Below are positions 42,756 to 53,022 of a stretch of DNA of 64,000 nucleotides, piece after piece. How positions within the stretch are numbered: position 1 is the first letter of the stretch; each line of letters starts with the position of its first letter. Below the pieces are notes generated by a model. The model was not told the origin of the DNA, searched no databases, and saw nothing but the letters and a program-made list of their open reading frames with translations. The position numbers were made by a program, and so were the translations under genes. Source of the DNA: Bedellia somnulentella. Lineage: Eukaryota > Arthropoda > Insecta > Lepidoptera > Bedelliidae. Location of the stretch: NCBI GenBank assembly GCA_963576735.1, contig OY755188.1, positions 3,596,001 to 3,660,000 of the forward strand, written 5' to 3'.

Positions 42756-42759
42756 CTAA

Positions 42760-43000
42760 CAGCGGAAAGGCACGTATCTCGGCAAAAGCTCTAAGTTTTA
42801 CCTCACAACACTATATTTTCATCGATACAACATAGTCAATTTTAAAACTTTAAGGTGTTAAATTTATAGATGCTAATCACAAGAACTACTCAGCCGATTA
42901 TAATAATTGATTTATCAAAATGAAAACTAAGTTAATGGTTTGCACAAGCTATAGTTAACCCCTAGAATCAAAAACGCAAAACCAGGTCGGGTCGCTAGTT
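42760..43000 (+). mobile_element. Helitron-like 3' end
   Basis: ACTACTCAGCCGATTATAAT, then CCAGGTCGGGTCGCTAG followed by T at 43001. CTAG|T and the GGTC-type hairpin upstream fit a Helitron terminus. The 5' end was not found. Confidence 0.5.
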
Positions 43001-43001
43001 A

Positions 43002-43660
43002 ACAATAAACGAGTAAAATGATAATATATTACATCGGAATTCTGAAATAGCTGTAGTAAATCATTATCTTAATCCCACTCCCGTTCAGCTTGATCAGGTT
43101 AATGGTTAATTAAAATGTGATTAATTTATAACAGCAAAAGCTTTTACCATTTGATGCTTTTTTCCACATTTTACTCGTCTTCAACGAGAATGTCTTATTG
43201 GAAGAGTGAGTCTTGCAATAGTGTTGGGAGTGTTTTTAACTCAATTTGTTTCGACATTGATGTTCAAGTTCCATTTTAAAATAACTTTGTTTTCTTGTTG
43301 CGCGCGAGATATTTTTACATTGTTTACTTTAAGGTATTGTTCTACAAGGCAAATCGTGCACTTTTTATGAAATCTTAATTCCCTTAGACAATAAATCAGA
43401 CTGTTAATAAGTTATAGATTAAAAAAAACAATGATATCGTTTTGAAAAATGGGATCTCTAGCGGTTGCTATTATTTTACACTCACATAAACCGATTGAAA
43501 AATGCAGCCAAGAGAAATAAGATACAATCTTAGTTAATATCCTTTTAATATAGCTTTCAACTAGCTGTATTCCAGAACTTTTTCTATTAGTGTAGTCTTT
43601 ACAGACCTGCCAACTCATTTTTAGAAAACGAAAGATTGCTAGATAATTTTCTACATAATT
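43002..43660. other. No gene seen
   Basis: AT-rich; nothing recognised. Confidence 0.4.
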
Positions 43661-43663
43661 TGA

Positions 43664-43797
43664 ATGTTTTTGTTCGTGAAAACTTCATGTGGGGATTATT
43701 AATAATAAATAAAGGATAAATAGAGGAAAGAAAAATTTCGACACAGGCAGGAATCGAACCTGCGTCCAAAATTTTTCTTTCCTTTATTTATTAATTT
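43664..43797 (-). repeat. tRNA-like repeat (family D), reduced to the T arm, copy 4
   Basis: The leader GTGAAAACTTCATGTGGGG, AATAAATAAAGGATAAATAG and GGAAAGAAAAATTTCGAC are followed by only the T arm (GCAGGAATCGAACCTGC), then TCCAAAATTTTTCTTTCC. The two flanks are inverted copies, so the whole folds into a hairpin with the T arm at the tip. Confidence 0.75.
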
Positions 43798-43799
43798 TA

Positions 43800-45048
43800 T
43801 ACATTTTCTTCGAAGTCTTTAAAGAAAATCCTCTGTAAACCATTTTAAATAACCTACTTTATGTTTCTTATTAATATAGTAAAAGGGCTACATACCATAT
43901 GTAATTTAAAGTTAAAATATATAAATTCTCGATAAATGCACTGTTTTAATTCAAATGCCCATTCAAAATCATATTTTTCTTTATTATTTGTATAAAATTA
44001 AAAGCATATAAAAATAAAAATTAAGTAATTGAAATTTGTATTGTGGAGTTAAAGTAACAAATTAATTGGTTATGACATAAAAATGCGGCTATTATTTATT
44101 AACAAAAAGTGCGTTTCGCTTTATTTTCCAAATAATTTGGGGTACACTGGCATAGTTGGCATGGCATAGTTTTTGTATTTGTTTAAATTTTATAAATGTG
44201 TTCAAATATTCATAAAACAAATTAAAAATAACATACGTGTTTAAATTAAATTAATTTTGCACGATCGATTTTTAGTAATTAAATTTTATCGTCATAAATC
44301 CTGAACCATGCTTTCCCATCCCTAGTTAGTATTACCAGCAGACGGTATGCTAGAAGAAGCATTCCACCTAACCAAGATAATTTCAGAATTTCCAAGACGG
44401 CTGACTGTCGTTTGAGAGATTCTTATTTTCCTCGCTGAAATATGCACGCTTGTTTTGAATTAATTATAGTGTTACGTATTATTTTACGTCTCCAGAAATG
44501 TGGGTTTATTTTATTCCCTGTTTATATTGCTTGAGATTCAGTTTCGTATTTAAAATGGAACAAGTGTTTTGCTCGTATGAATGTTCTGAATTTTATTTAA
44601 CAACATGTTTAAAAGACACTTTCTTGTTTAGAAATTTGAAACGGTGTTTAAATTTTATTAGAAAACAATGTTTTGCATCTTTTACTCGGTTAAGTGAGAT
44701 TTTTTATAAACTTTTTTCTTAGTTTGTTTATGACATTTAACAGATTTACAAAACAAAAAATAGGTACATCCCATTATTTTTTAAAGAAATTCACTATTCA
44801 TGTCTTTGTTTGAGAATTAGTAGTATTAAAATAATATTACAATTTCCATTGCTGTAAGTAAGCCAATTACAAATTCCCATGTGAAAAGGAAAAATACATA
44901 AAAAAGTAAGATACGATTCAGTCGTAAATACATGTTAAGGAAATGTTCATATTTGTTTATTTTTATTTTATTGTGGACGTAACCCACTTGTGAAAAGTTC
45001 TTTCTGCAAACTTTTATGATTTAATGCGTTGCAAAAAGCCTTCCTTAT
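43800..45048. other. No gene seen
   Basis: AT-rich. A 74-codon plus frame at 44498-44722 is Phe/Leu/Cys-rich and looks like chance in AT-rich DNA. An acceptor-like TACGTCTCCAG ends at 44495 but nothing else supports an exon. Confidence 0.4.
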
Positions 45049-45049
45049 T

Positions 45050-45492
45050 AGACGTGGCAGCTCAGTAGGTAGAACACCGCTGATCACGTGCAGACGATTA
45101 GTGTTTAAATTCCGGGTCGGGCCTACACCAATTTGTCTTTTCTAAAGACATATGTGTTGTTAATTTATCATGGGTTGTTAACGGTGAGGGAAAACATCTT
45201 GAGGAAACCCACATGGCTGAGTTGTACTTAGTCATGTGACAGTGTATTCGTAAAAAACGGCGATAGGCCTGCATCATATGAAGTGTACTCATGTGATGCA
45301 GGCCTATCGCTGTTTTTTAAGAATTAAGGAATGCTCGGCGATAGGCCTGCCCCTATCCCAACCTACCCTTTCACGTGCTTATAATGTCCAAGCAAAACGT
45401 GGGTACTCTGAACACCGGGTGACAATGTCACGTGATGTTCAGTAGTATTAGTACCTCTGCCAACCTCTTCGGGGATATTCAGCGTGAATGTT
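45050..45492 (+). mobile_element. SINE-B, complete, with inverted duplication inside
   Basis: Head GCAGCTCAGTAGGTAGAAC to tail CTTCGGGGATATTCAGCGTG. In the middle, 45247-45276 and 45294-45323 are 30-bp inverted copies (two mismatches) of the AAAACGGCGATAGGCCTGC region, followed by a third, direct copy at 45337. The copy is about 80 bp longer than normal because of this. Confidence 0.88.
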
Positions 45493-46344
45493 TTAGCTTG
45501 AGCAAATTAATATTCCCTCAATCACCCCTATATCAAATTAAAAAAAAAATGTTGAATACCTAAAAAGCATGCCTTTTCTTGTTATTAATAAAAAACTTAC
45601 ACATTAAAATAGATCTACATATTAAAGCATATATTATATAAAATAAAAAATGCGACTGTGTATTTTGTACAAACACCATTAAAAAACAAAGTTAAGTTTA
45701 AGTTTTGATTTTGACTCCACATGTGAATGTTTACTTAAATTCATAATTGATTTATTTAGAAAGATGTTTCCATCAGAAGCCGCAAAGGTTATTTTGACAT
45801 TAGTATAAAAATTATATGAACTAAGTGCCTAGCTGAAGAAGCAAGCTAAAGTTATAACACTTATTTGAGAAATATTTGTTGAACAACTCATAGCTACCAA
45901 AATATTACTCTAAAACAATTACCATTAACTTTCTCGCCTAAAACCAGTACCAAAACAATTTTCATTTACAAAAGTGTCTCAAATTTATTAACCGTCACGG
46001 CCCAAAAACTTTAATCAGAGCGTTTATGAAATTTAGGGCTATCTCTGTACCTAAACTGCTTGTCTAGAAACAAATGGGATCTATAAAAAGTTCACCCAAG
46101 GCGTATTATCTCGAAACGAAGACGCTTAGCCGGTATTTTCCGTTAAATTCTGGATCATTCTGGCGCAACAACCCTAATATTTCGTGCACCGTTGCCGACA
46201 GCCTAGCGCGGCAAAATTTAATTCCATGCTTCCTTGTGCTTAGTTGAAGCTCAAAGCGCACTAGAGTGTTACGTTTGGCCTACTCCTATCTTTCCTTTTA
46301 TATATTTTTCTGATAAAAAATATATGATATAAATAGAACGTTAT
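45493..46344. other. No gene seen; GC-richer block
   Basis: AT-rich except about 46085-46265 (GAAACGAAGACGCTTAGCCG, GCCGACAGCCTAGCGCGGC). No frame was recognised. Confidence 0.35.
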
Positions 46345-46402
46345 TAACGAATTCATGGCGATAGGCCTGCCCGCTATCACGTGAGTACACTGTCAAAGCA
46401 AA
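46345..46402 (+). mobile_element. SINE-B fragment
   Basis: GGCGATAGGCCTGCCCGC and TATCACGTGAGTACACTGTC only. Confidence 0.75.
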
Positions 46403-46639
46403 TAAAATATATAAGACGGAAACTAACATATCGAATTCATTTAAGACTTTTTTCATATTATTTATGATTTCATGGTTTATTTTGCATTTAATTGGAATAT
46501 ATCATTATAAAATTATATTCACTGCTTATTTTTGTATCAAACATTTATTTTTACTGGGTATATATAATGCCGTATATACTATACGACATTTCAATACTTA
46601 TTTTAGAACAAAATAAAAATATAACTTATACAGTACACG

Positions 46640-46790
46640 TATACCCACGTTACTTCCCACGCATATGGGCAGGGTTATTGATCGCTACTGTATTATCCTT
46701 TAAATCCGCTTTTGCTTGCCTCACATTTTTCTCTTCAAATGAATGCTCACATGCTCCTTTAATCTTTTCACTTCGAACTCCCAACAAAAA
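46640..46790 (-). mobile_element. RTE 3' region, old copy
   Basis: CATATGGGCAGGGTTATTG, ATCGCTACTGTATTATCC, TGCTCACATGCTCCTTTAAT and CTTTTCACTTCG follow the RTE 3' order with heavy divergence. Confidence 0.4.
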
Positions 46791-47301
46791 TACGTTGTCA
46801 GTTCAAACGTATATTTGATGTATTCTGTAATGTATATTTTTACCAAACTGCATAAAAAAGTTTTAACTCACCACATTTTGTTTGCATTTGTTCCATATTA
46901 CATACAAAGAAATAATCTACACAAATTTTACTAGAATAACATCGCTTGAGAACAATACCCTTCTGTTCGAGTTGTCGGATCGTATGTATAGTAGTTTTAA
47001 AGACAAACTAGGTCATTCTTATAAAGTGAAATTCCTAGTGGAAATACACCGTCATGCTGTTTATATAAGCCGCATACTGAGGGTAGCCACAATTAATTAG
47101 TATTCGAAAGAGTTCATTTTCAGAATTTGCTTTAGCGCTATTTCGCTAGTTGCTCGTATCTTCATTTTGTAGCTCAATCTTTACGTACTGGAAGACTAAT
47201 TAATTTTATTAAAAAATATTTTGTTTCTAAATACTTCATGTTTTCAAATGAATTTTGTTTGATGTAAATAAAAAATTGCTCTCTCTCACGGAACGAGACA
47301 T

Positions 47302-47440
47302 ACATACATACATACATATTCTCACGCCGTTAGTTCCCATTGGGGTAGGCAGAGACTATCGATCGCCACTTTGTACGATCCTGGCAAACCTCTCTGGCTT
47401 CGTTTACATCCATCAATCTTTTCATACATGCTCTTTTATT
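47302..47440 (-). mobile_element. RTE 3' end with target duplication
   Basis: About 140 bp: tail ACATACATACATATTCTCAC, CGTTAGTTCCCATTGGGG, then coding sequence to CATACATGCTCTTTTATT. GAACGAGACAT at 47291-47301 and 47441-47451 is an 11-bp target duplication. A recent, heavily 5'-truncated insertion. Confidence 0.92.
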
Positions 47441-47532
47441 GAACGAGACATTTTAGCACATATCAAATAACTGAGTAATTAGAAGCAGAGAATATATTCT
47501 TTGCATTTTTATGGGATATGTGTCGTATATTT

Positions 47533-47893
47533 ATATTAGCAACCGTGATAGCCCAGTGGGTAGAACACTCGGTTATCGTGCAAACGACTAGTGTTCAAAT
47601 CCTGGGTCGGGCCTACACCAATTTGTTTTTTCTAAAGACATATGTGTGGTTAATTTATCATGCTTGTTAACGGTGAGGGAAAACATCGTGAGGAAACCCA
47701 CATGGCTGAGTTGTACTTAGTCATGTGACAGTGTATTCGTACAAAACGGCGATAGGCCTGCCCCCTATCACGTGAGTACACTGTCCATGCAAAACGTGGG
47801 TACTCTGAACACTAGGTGACAAAGTCACGTGATGTTCAGAAGGGGATATTCGGCGTGAATGTTTATGTTTTATGATTATGTTTATTATGTTAT
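47533..47893 (+). mobile_element. SINE-B, full-length, with target duplication
   Basis: Head AACCGTGATAGCCCAGTGGG with B box GTGTTCAAATCCTGGG, the core, and a tail of irregular TTATG units. TATGTGTCGTATATTT at 47517-47532 and 47894-47909 is a 16-bp target duplication. Eight extra bases precede the head. Confidence 0.93.
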
Positions 47894-47909
47894 TATGTGT
47901 CGTATATTT

Positions 47910-48630
47910 GATTGATGACGTAAATGAAGTGCTGTAGGAATATTGACAAACTCAAACTTAGAAACCTTCGACAAACTTATGAATGTACATTCAAGATTAG
48001 AAAATCATTTATAATAGTATTAAAAGTTAGTCAAACTGAATTTTACTTACAAATAATTATTTTTAGTTGCGTTACCATTAAATTTTTTTTTGTCGATTAC
48101 TCAGTTTTCCCTTCAGCATAAACATGAAACAGTTTTCGTCTTTATGATTAACCAAAATTTCAATGTTATAAAAGTGAACGGTGATTTTAATACCAATTAT
48201 AGTACTTTCGATTCCTGGATGTAGCAAATGAATTTTTGCATACAGCTTATTTTTGTATTTACAAAGTGAATCTATGAAATGAAGTAAGTATATAAAAACA
48301 TAAAGTAAAATTATATTTTACCAAAAAATGTTTTTTATTATTAATATTTAAAACGTAAATACATTAAATTAATACATGTAATTATGATACAGAAGTTTAG
48401 TAAAAATCGATATTAATTTAAATGATTACCTTCTACTGTTTTGTTGGATTCACCGGTATATTTCGTTTCTATGATGCTTATTCTCACATATTAATAGTAA
48501 TTTCACAATATTATACACAGAAAAAATTAAACAAATACATAAAACTAATACACATATAATTTCTTAGAACAAAATAAATAGAACTAACTTAAGATTAAAA
48601 GTTCCTTAATCATTTACTTTTCTTCAATCC
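47910..48630. other. No gene seen
   Basis: AT-rich; nothing recognised. Confidence 0.45.
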
Positions 48631-48656
48631 ATCATATCCCAATGCCAATCCCAATT

Positions 48657-48908
48657 CTGTATAGTTTCGGCTCAGAATAGCACTACCCCATTTCTACCCG
48701 TGTGTGATCGTAAGAGGCGACTAAGGATATAGAGGCTTTTTAAGTAACTTTTGGGCCGTGTGATTGGCGACCCGTCACCAACAATTATTTATTATTACCA
48801 TCTTTTCCCCACTTAACTTCCAAAAGTGGCTGAGGAATATTTTATTTTCAAAGCTCTGGCTACCCCGTTTAGGGATATATAGCTGTGAGCATATGTATGT
48901 ATGTATGT
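48657..48908 (+). mobile_element. SINE-A, full-length, with target duplication
   Basis: Head CTGTATAGTTTCGGCTCAG to tail AGCTGTGAGCATATGTATG. ATATCCCAATG at 48634-48644 and 48909-48919 is an 11-bp target duplication. The 12 extra bases before the head (CCAATCCCAATT) imitate it. Confidence 0.9.
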
Positions 48909-49007
48909 ATATCCCAATGAGAACATGTATTAAATGTCACACACATTTCACAGTTCCCAAATTATGCTCCAAGCTATAGCTCAAACTCAAGCGGCAGTTG
49001 GCAGAGA

Positions 49008-49187
49008 TACAAATACTTTTAAACATCACGTCACATTGTCAACCATATTCTGCTTGGACGGTGTACTCAAGTGTTAGGGGGCAGGCCTATCGCCGTTGTG
49101 TACGCATACACTATCAAATGACTAAGTACAACTCAGCCATGTGGGTTTCCTCACGATGTATTCCCTCACCGATATAGCCATGATAAA
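49008..49187 (-). mobile_element. SINE-B 3' half
   Basis: GTTGGCAGAGATACAAATAC, GGGGGCAGGCCTATCGCCG, GTGGGTTTCCTCACGATG. Head and tail are lost. Confidence 0.8.
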
Positions 49188-49189
49188 TA

Positions 49190-49546
49190 AGTTATTTCAA
49201 ATATCTGAGCATAATCTAGTAATTATTAAAAAAAAATGGTTTTACGTAGTCTCGCTGCAATGCTTACTTTTCAGTACGTATTGCAAACAATTTAAAACTG
49301 TGGAATGCTCTACGTCGTCTACTCTGAAATTTGAATAGAAAGCCGAGTGCACTCTAGGTAAACATGCCGGAAGTGATTCAGTGGAACATAAAAACAAGAC
49401 TGCTTAATACGAGTAAACATGTGTGTGCATGGTGCGGATGAGTTTCTCTGAGGATATTTTAACTTTGATCCTTTTGCAAACAGTTTTAAATTCTAATGTT
49501 GTGAATTTTTGATAGATTACTTTTTTAATGGGTCAGTTTAGGGGCC
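49190..49546. other. No gene seen
   Basis: AT-rich; nothing recognised. Confidence 0.4.
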
Positions 49547-49558
49547 TTTATAATAAAC

Positions 49559-49878
49559 ATAACATAACATAACATAACATAAACGTTCACGCCGAATATC
49601 CCTGGTGGTCAGAGTACCCACGTTTTGCATTGACAGTGTACTCACGTGATAGGGGGCAGGCCTATCGCCGTTTTGTACGAATACACTGTCACATGACTAA
49701 GTACAACTCAGCCATGTGGGTTTCCTCACGATGTTTTCCCTCACCGTTAGCAACCATGATAAATTAACCACACATATGACTTTTAGAAAAGACAAATTGG
49801 TGTAGGCCCGACCCAGGATTTGAACACTAGTCGCTTGCACGATAACCGAGTGTTCTACCCACTGGGCTATCACGGCTG
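49559..49878 (-). mobile_element. SINE-B with target duplication
   Basis: Tail of four ATAAC repeats, GTTCACGCCGAATATCCC, a short deletion, then full body and head to GGGCTATCACGGC. TTTATAATAAAC at 49547-49558 and 49879-49890 is a 12-bp target duplication. Confidence 0.92.
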
Positions 49879-49969
49879 TTTATAATAAACAATTTAATGT
49901 TAATGCTGCTAGGTAGAAATTTTCAACTTTTCTACAGAACTTAGAATTATAAATACAAAGAAATAAAAG

Positions 49970-50193
49970 TCATAACATAACATAACATATACTCACGGCT
50001 ATTAATCCCTAGAAGGGGTAGCCAGAGCTTCGGAATAAGAAATTCTTCAGCCACTTTTTTGCCACTTCAGCCAAGGGTTTCCAACCGAATCGCCCAAAAA
50101 TCCCTTATAAAAGCCCCAAAATCCTTAGGCGCCTCTTACGTACACCCACAGATAGAAATGGGGTAGTGCCATTCTAAGCCGACACTACATAGC
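49970..50193 (-). mobile_element. SINE-A with an ATAAC (SINE-B-type) tail
   Basis: The body is SINE-A (CTCACGGCTATTAATCCC to GCCGACACTACATAGC), but the tail is CATAACATAACATAACATAT, the pentanucleotide type otherwise seen on SINE-B. AAATAAAAG at 49961-49969 and 50199-50207 is a 9-bp target duplication. Confidence 0.88.
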
Positions 50194-50209
50194 TTACTAA
50201 ATAAAAGAA

Positions 50210-51088
50210 AATATTTATTAATTACTACACCGAATATTTTTAAAAAAGTTATATTAACATAGACATGACATACAGCAATAAAATAAGAAACAAACTTCTA
50301 CAATCACATTTTCAAATTCTTATCTTAAATAAAAAACAGAACATTTAAACCGATAACCGTAGAATGATCTTGGCAAGTCATAGTTTTTCTTGCAGCTTTA
50401 CAATTGAATAATCTTAATTTAACTTAGAACAATGCTACTGCAACATTGCTAGCAGTATGACAACTGGAGACAAGAGGCCCCGAGGTGCTTACTTATTTCT
50501 TCTATTAACAAACCAACTCTAGTTTATTAAATAGCTCTCTAGCTGTTTAAAACTATCAAAGCTGTAAAAGACTGAGATTCTAAAAGTTTCCCTCTTACTG
50601 CAAAGTTTAATAGTGATATCATATATATATATATATAATATATTATAGTTAATGTATTTATCTGACCTAAATCTTAGTAGGGTTTTTTTTTTTATTTTTT
50701 ATTCAAAATTTTGATAATTATTGACTCAGTAATAAGTGAAAATATGTTTGTTTGTTTGTTTGGTTGTTCTAACTTGTTTTTAATTTTCCAAGTTTATATA
50801 AATAGCTGCTGACGTACTGTCATCACCATGTAGGGCTCATAATGAAAACCAGTTCTGATTTTGTGTATACTTATACACAAATCAGAAATTACTGATTGTG
50901 GGCCCAATTTAGCGAAACCATTTCTTTAAATTATTGTATGAATTCTGTATATGTGTGCTAAATAAAAACATTCTTTTTTTTTTTCATATCTTGATTACAA
51001 TTAATATTTGCCTCCACCAAAGATTTGAGATCTAAACTCAATAGGATGATTATAATAAAATACACCTCACGCACATGGTGCACTTTGA
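50210..51088. other. No gene seen; small hairpin and simple repeats
   Basis: AT dinucleotides at 50622-50646, TTTG units at 50745-50764. TTCTGATTTTGTGTATA at 50854 pairs with TATACACAAATCAGAA to 50887 (one bulged base). Confidence 0.5.
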
Positions 51089-51178
51089 TAAACTAACGGC
51101 CTTAAATTCCAAAGAGGGATGGCCAAAGCTTTAGACTTAGATATTTCCTCAGCCACATTTGGAAGTTGATAAGGGACA
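51089..51178 (-). mobile_element. SINE-A, 3' part (interrupted)
   Basis: AACTAACGGCCTTAAATTCC to GCCACATTTGGAAGTTGATA. The same SINE resumes at 51301 after an RTE insertion. Confidence 0.75.
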
Positions 51179-51300
51179 TGATACATTCATATACTCATGC
51201 CATTAATTTCTCTCTCTTCTCTAGGTTCGTTAACATCCATCAATCTTTTCATTCATGCTCTTTTATTCTTCATACTTCAGAATCCTACATTTTTGAGCAC
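51179..51300 (-). mobile_element. RTE 3' end nested in a SINE-A
   Basis: TACATTCATATACTCATGCC, AACATCCATCAATCTTTTCA, CATGCTCTTTTATTCTTC. AAGGGACA (51171-51178) and AAGGAACA (51301-51308) form an 8-bp target duplication with one change, placed inside the SINE. Confidence 0.82.
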
Positions 51301-51477
51301 AAGGAACAAGATGGTAGAAATATTGTTTTAATTAATTAATAATATGTATTAATAAATTATTATTAATTGTTGGTGATCGGTCTCCAACGGCATCACTCAA
51401 AAACCACTTAAAAACCCCATATCCTTAGTCAGATCTTATGTCCCGTCAGTGACATTCTAAGCCGGCACTACACGGCT
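51301..51477 (-). mobile_element. SINE-A, 5' part (continued)
   Basis: AACAAGATGGTAGAAATATTG, a 45-bp AT insert, GTTGGTGATCGGTCTCC, through to GCCGGCACTACACGGC. Confidence 0.78.
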
Positions 51478-51629
51478 ATTTAGTCACATAGTTGATAGAC
51501 ATTAACAAATTTTACCGTATTGGGATTAATAATTAGCAGTTACTTATAACGGAATCATCTAACATTTTGCAATATCATGTTCTACTTATAACTAAACCTA
51601 GATAAAACTAACAAAGTTATTTAATGAGT

Positions 51630-51690
51630 ACGCCACCCGTTGGGATATGAACCTAATGCTTTAACCATAAAACCGCAGGGGTAGTTGCAC
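51630..51690 (-). mobile_element. tRNA-like SINE head fragment
   Basis: On the minus strand, a B-box-like TTAGGTTCATATCCCAACGG and an upstream GGTTTTATGGTTAAAGC. Weak. Confidence 0.3.
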
Positions 51691-51746
51691 TAGCAGTGAT
51701 CTATGACATGCTGTGTGAGTGTGGGTTATGTATTTACAAATAGTAT

Positions 51747-51970
51747 GCCGTGTAGTGCCGGCTTAGAATGTCGCTACCCCTTTCTACCCACGGGTGTCGT
51801 AAGGGGCGACTTGGACGAGAGGCGAGGTTGGAGACCCTTCACCAAAAACCTTTATTGTACCATCTTTTCCCCACTCAACTTCCAAAAGTGGCTGAGGAAT
51901 TTATAATTCCTTGGTTCTGGCTACCCCTTCTAGGGATTTATAGCCGTGAGTATATGTAAGTATGTATGTA
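51747..51970 (+). mobile_element. SINE-A (CCGG-head subtype)
   Basis: Head GCCGTGTAGTGCCGGC to the tail with TATG/TAAG repeats. The middle is altered (GGCGACTTGGACGAGAGGCG). Loose target duplication AAATAGT on both sides. Confidence 0.87.
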
Positions 51971-51979
51971 AATAGTTTG

Positions 51980-52378
51980 AGTATAAGCATTTTTAATTTA
52001 ATCATCATCATTAGCCATTAGACGCCACATGTTCAATTGTTTAAACTAATAAAATAGCGTAACACTTGTCTATGTTAAAGCTGTGAGTACTGCACGTTTT
52101 TTGCTTTTAAGTTATCTTATACTTGTTTTTCATATTGTTTCTTTATTTGAAGAGTTTTTTAATAAAATACTTTATTATAAAGTAAATATTTCTTTAATGC
52201 AATAAATGCAACAAAAATATTAGCGGCCAAAGATAATATACAAAAAACCACTCCATAGGTGTTTCAGCTTGCATGAAGTATAAACTTATGAATGATGTGA
52301 TACACAATTTACTTCACATTTAACTTGCTCTTCACTTTCTTTAAGTCTGCATACGAACAAGTTTACGGACATACTCAA
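51980..52378. other. No gene seen
   Basis: AT-rich; nothing recognised. Confidence 0.4.
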
Positions 52379-52385
52379 ACAATTA

Positions 52386-52555
52386 CATACATACAAATAT
52401 ATATACACGCCATCAATTCCTATTGGGGTAGAATTAGACTATCGATCTCCACTTTTTACGATCCTGACAAACCTCTTTAGCTTCGTTTACTTCCACCATT
52501 TTTTCATGCATGCTCTTTGATTTGTCAAAGTCCGTACGTCTGCCTTTTTGAGCAC
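52386..52555 (-). mobile_element. RTE 3' end
   Basis: CATACATACAAATATATATAC, CACGCCATCAATTCCTATTG, coding sequence to GTCTGCCTTTTTGAGCAC. A possible 7-bp duplication ACAATTA lies at both sides. Confidence 0.8.
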
Positions 52556-52845
52556 ACAATTAATAATATGAATTTCAAAACACTTGTCATTATTATGACA
52601 AATTTGCTTGGTGAAATTGAAAGAAAACCGCCCCTTGTTACACAGTTGTACTTTTGCGTGTAATATCTCTCTCAATATTTTCATTTCAAAAAGAAGCCAC
52701 AAGATAAAGGCAGCACAGGCACGGTCGTTGTGGAAATCTTTAGGCCTACGCCCAGCAGTGCACATAGATATGAATAAAATACAACGATAAGAATGACAAA
52801 AATCTATAAAAAAACACAAATAAAAAAATCACTTAAACTGATCTC

Positions 52846-53022
52846 AAACGTTTATTTCCCTATATCCCCGAAAGGGTTTGCATAGGTACTAGTACTTCTG
52901 AACATTACGTGACATTGACATCTGATTTTCAGTCTGCTCCAGTTTTGCTCGGACAGTGTACTCACATGATAGGGCGCAGGCCTATCGCCGTTTTGTACGA
53001 ATACACTGTCACATGACTAAGA
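52846..53022 (-). mobile_element. SINE-B 3' half
   Basis: TATATCCCCGAAAGGGTTTG, ACTTCTGAACATTACGTGAC, CAGGCCTATCGCCGTTTTG. The rest is missing. Confidence 0.82.

Noticed and set aside
44498..44722. 74-codon frame after an acceptor-like TACGTCTCCAG
   Set aside because: Composition is Phe/Leu/Cys-rich as expected from translating AT-rich DNA, with no donor or conserved motif.
52487..52819. 110-codon minus frame
   Set aside because: Its C-terminal part is an RTE remnant (NQRACMKK) and the rest is AT-rich flank; not a gene.
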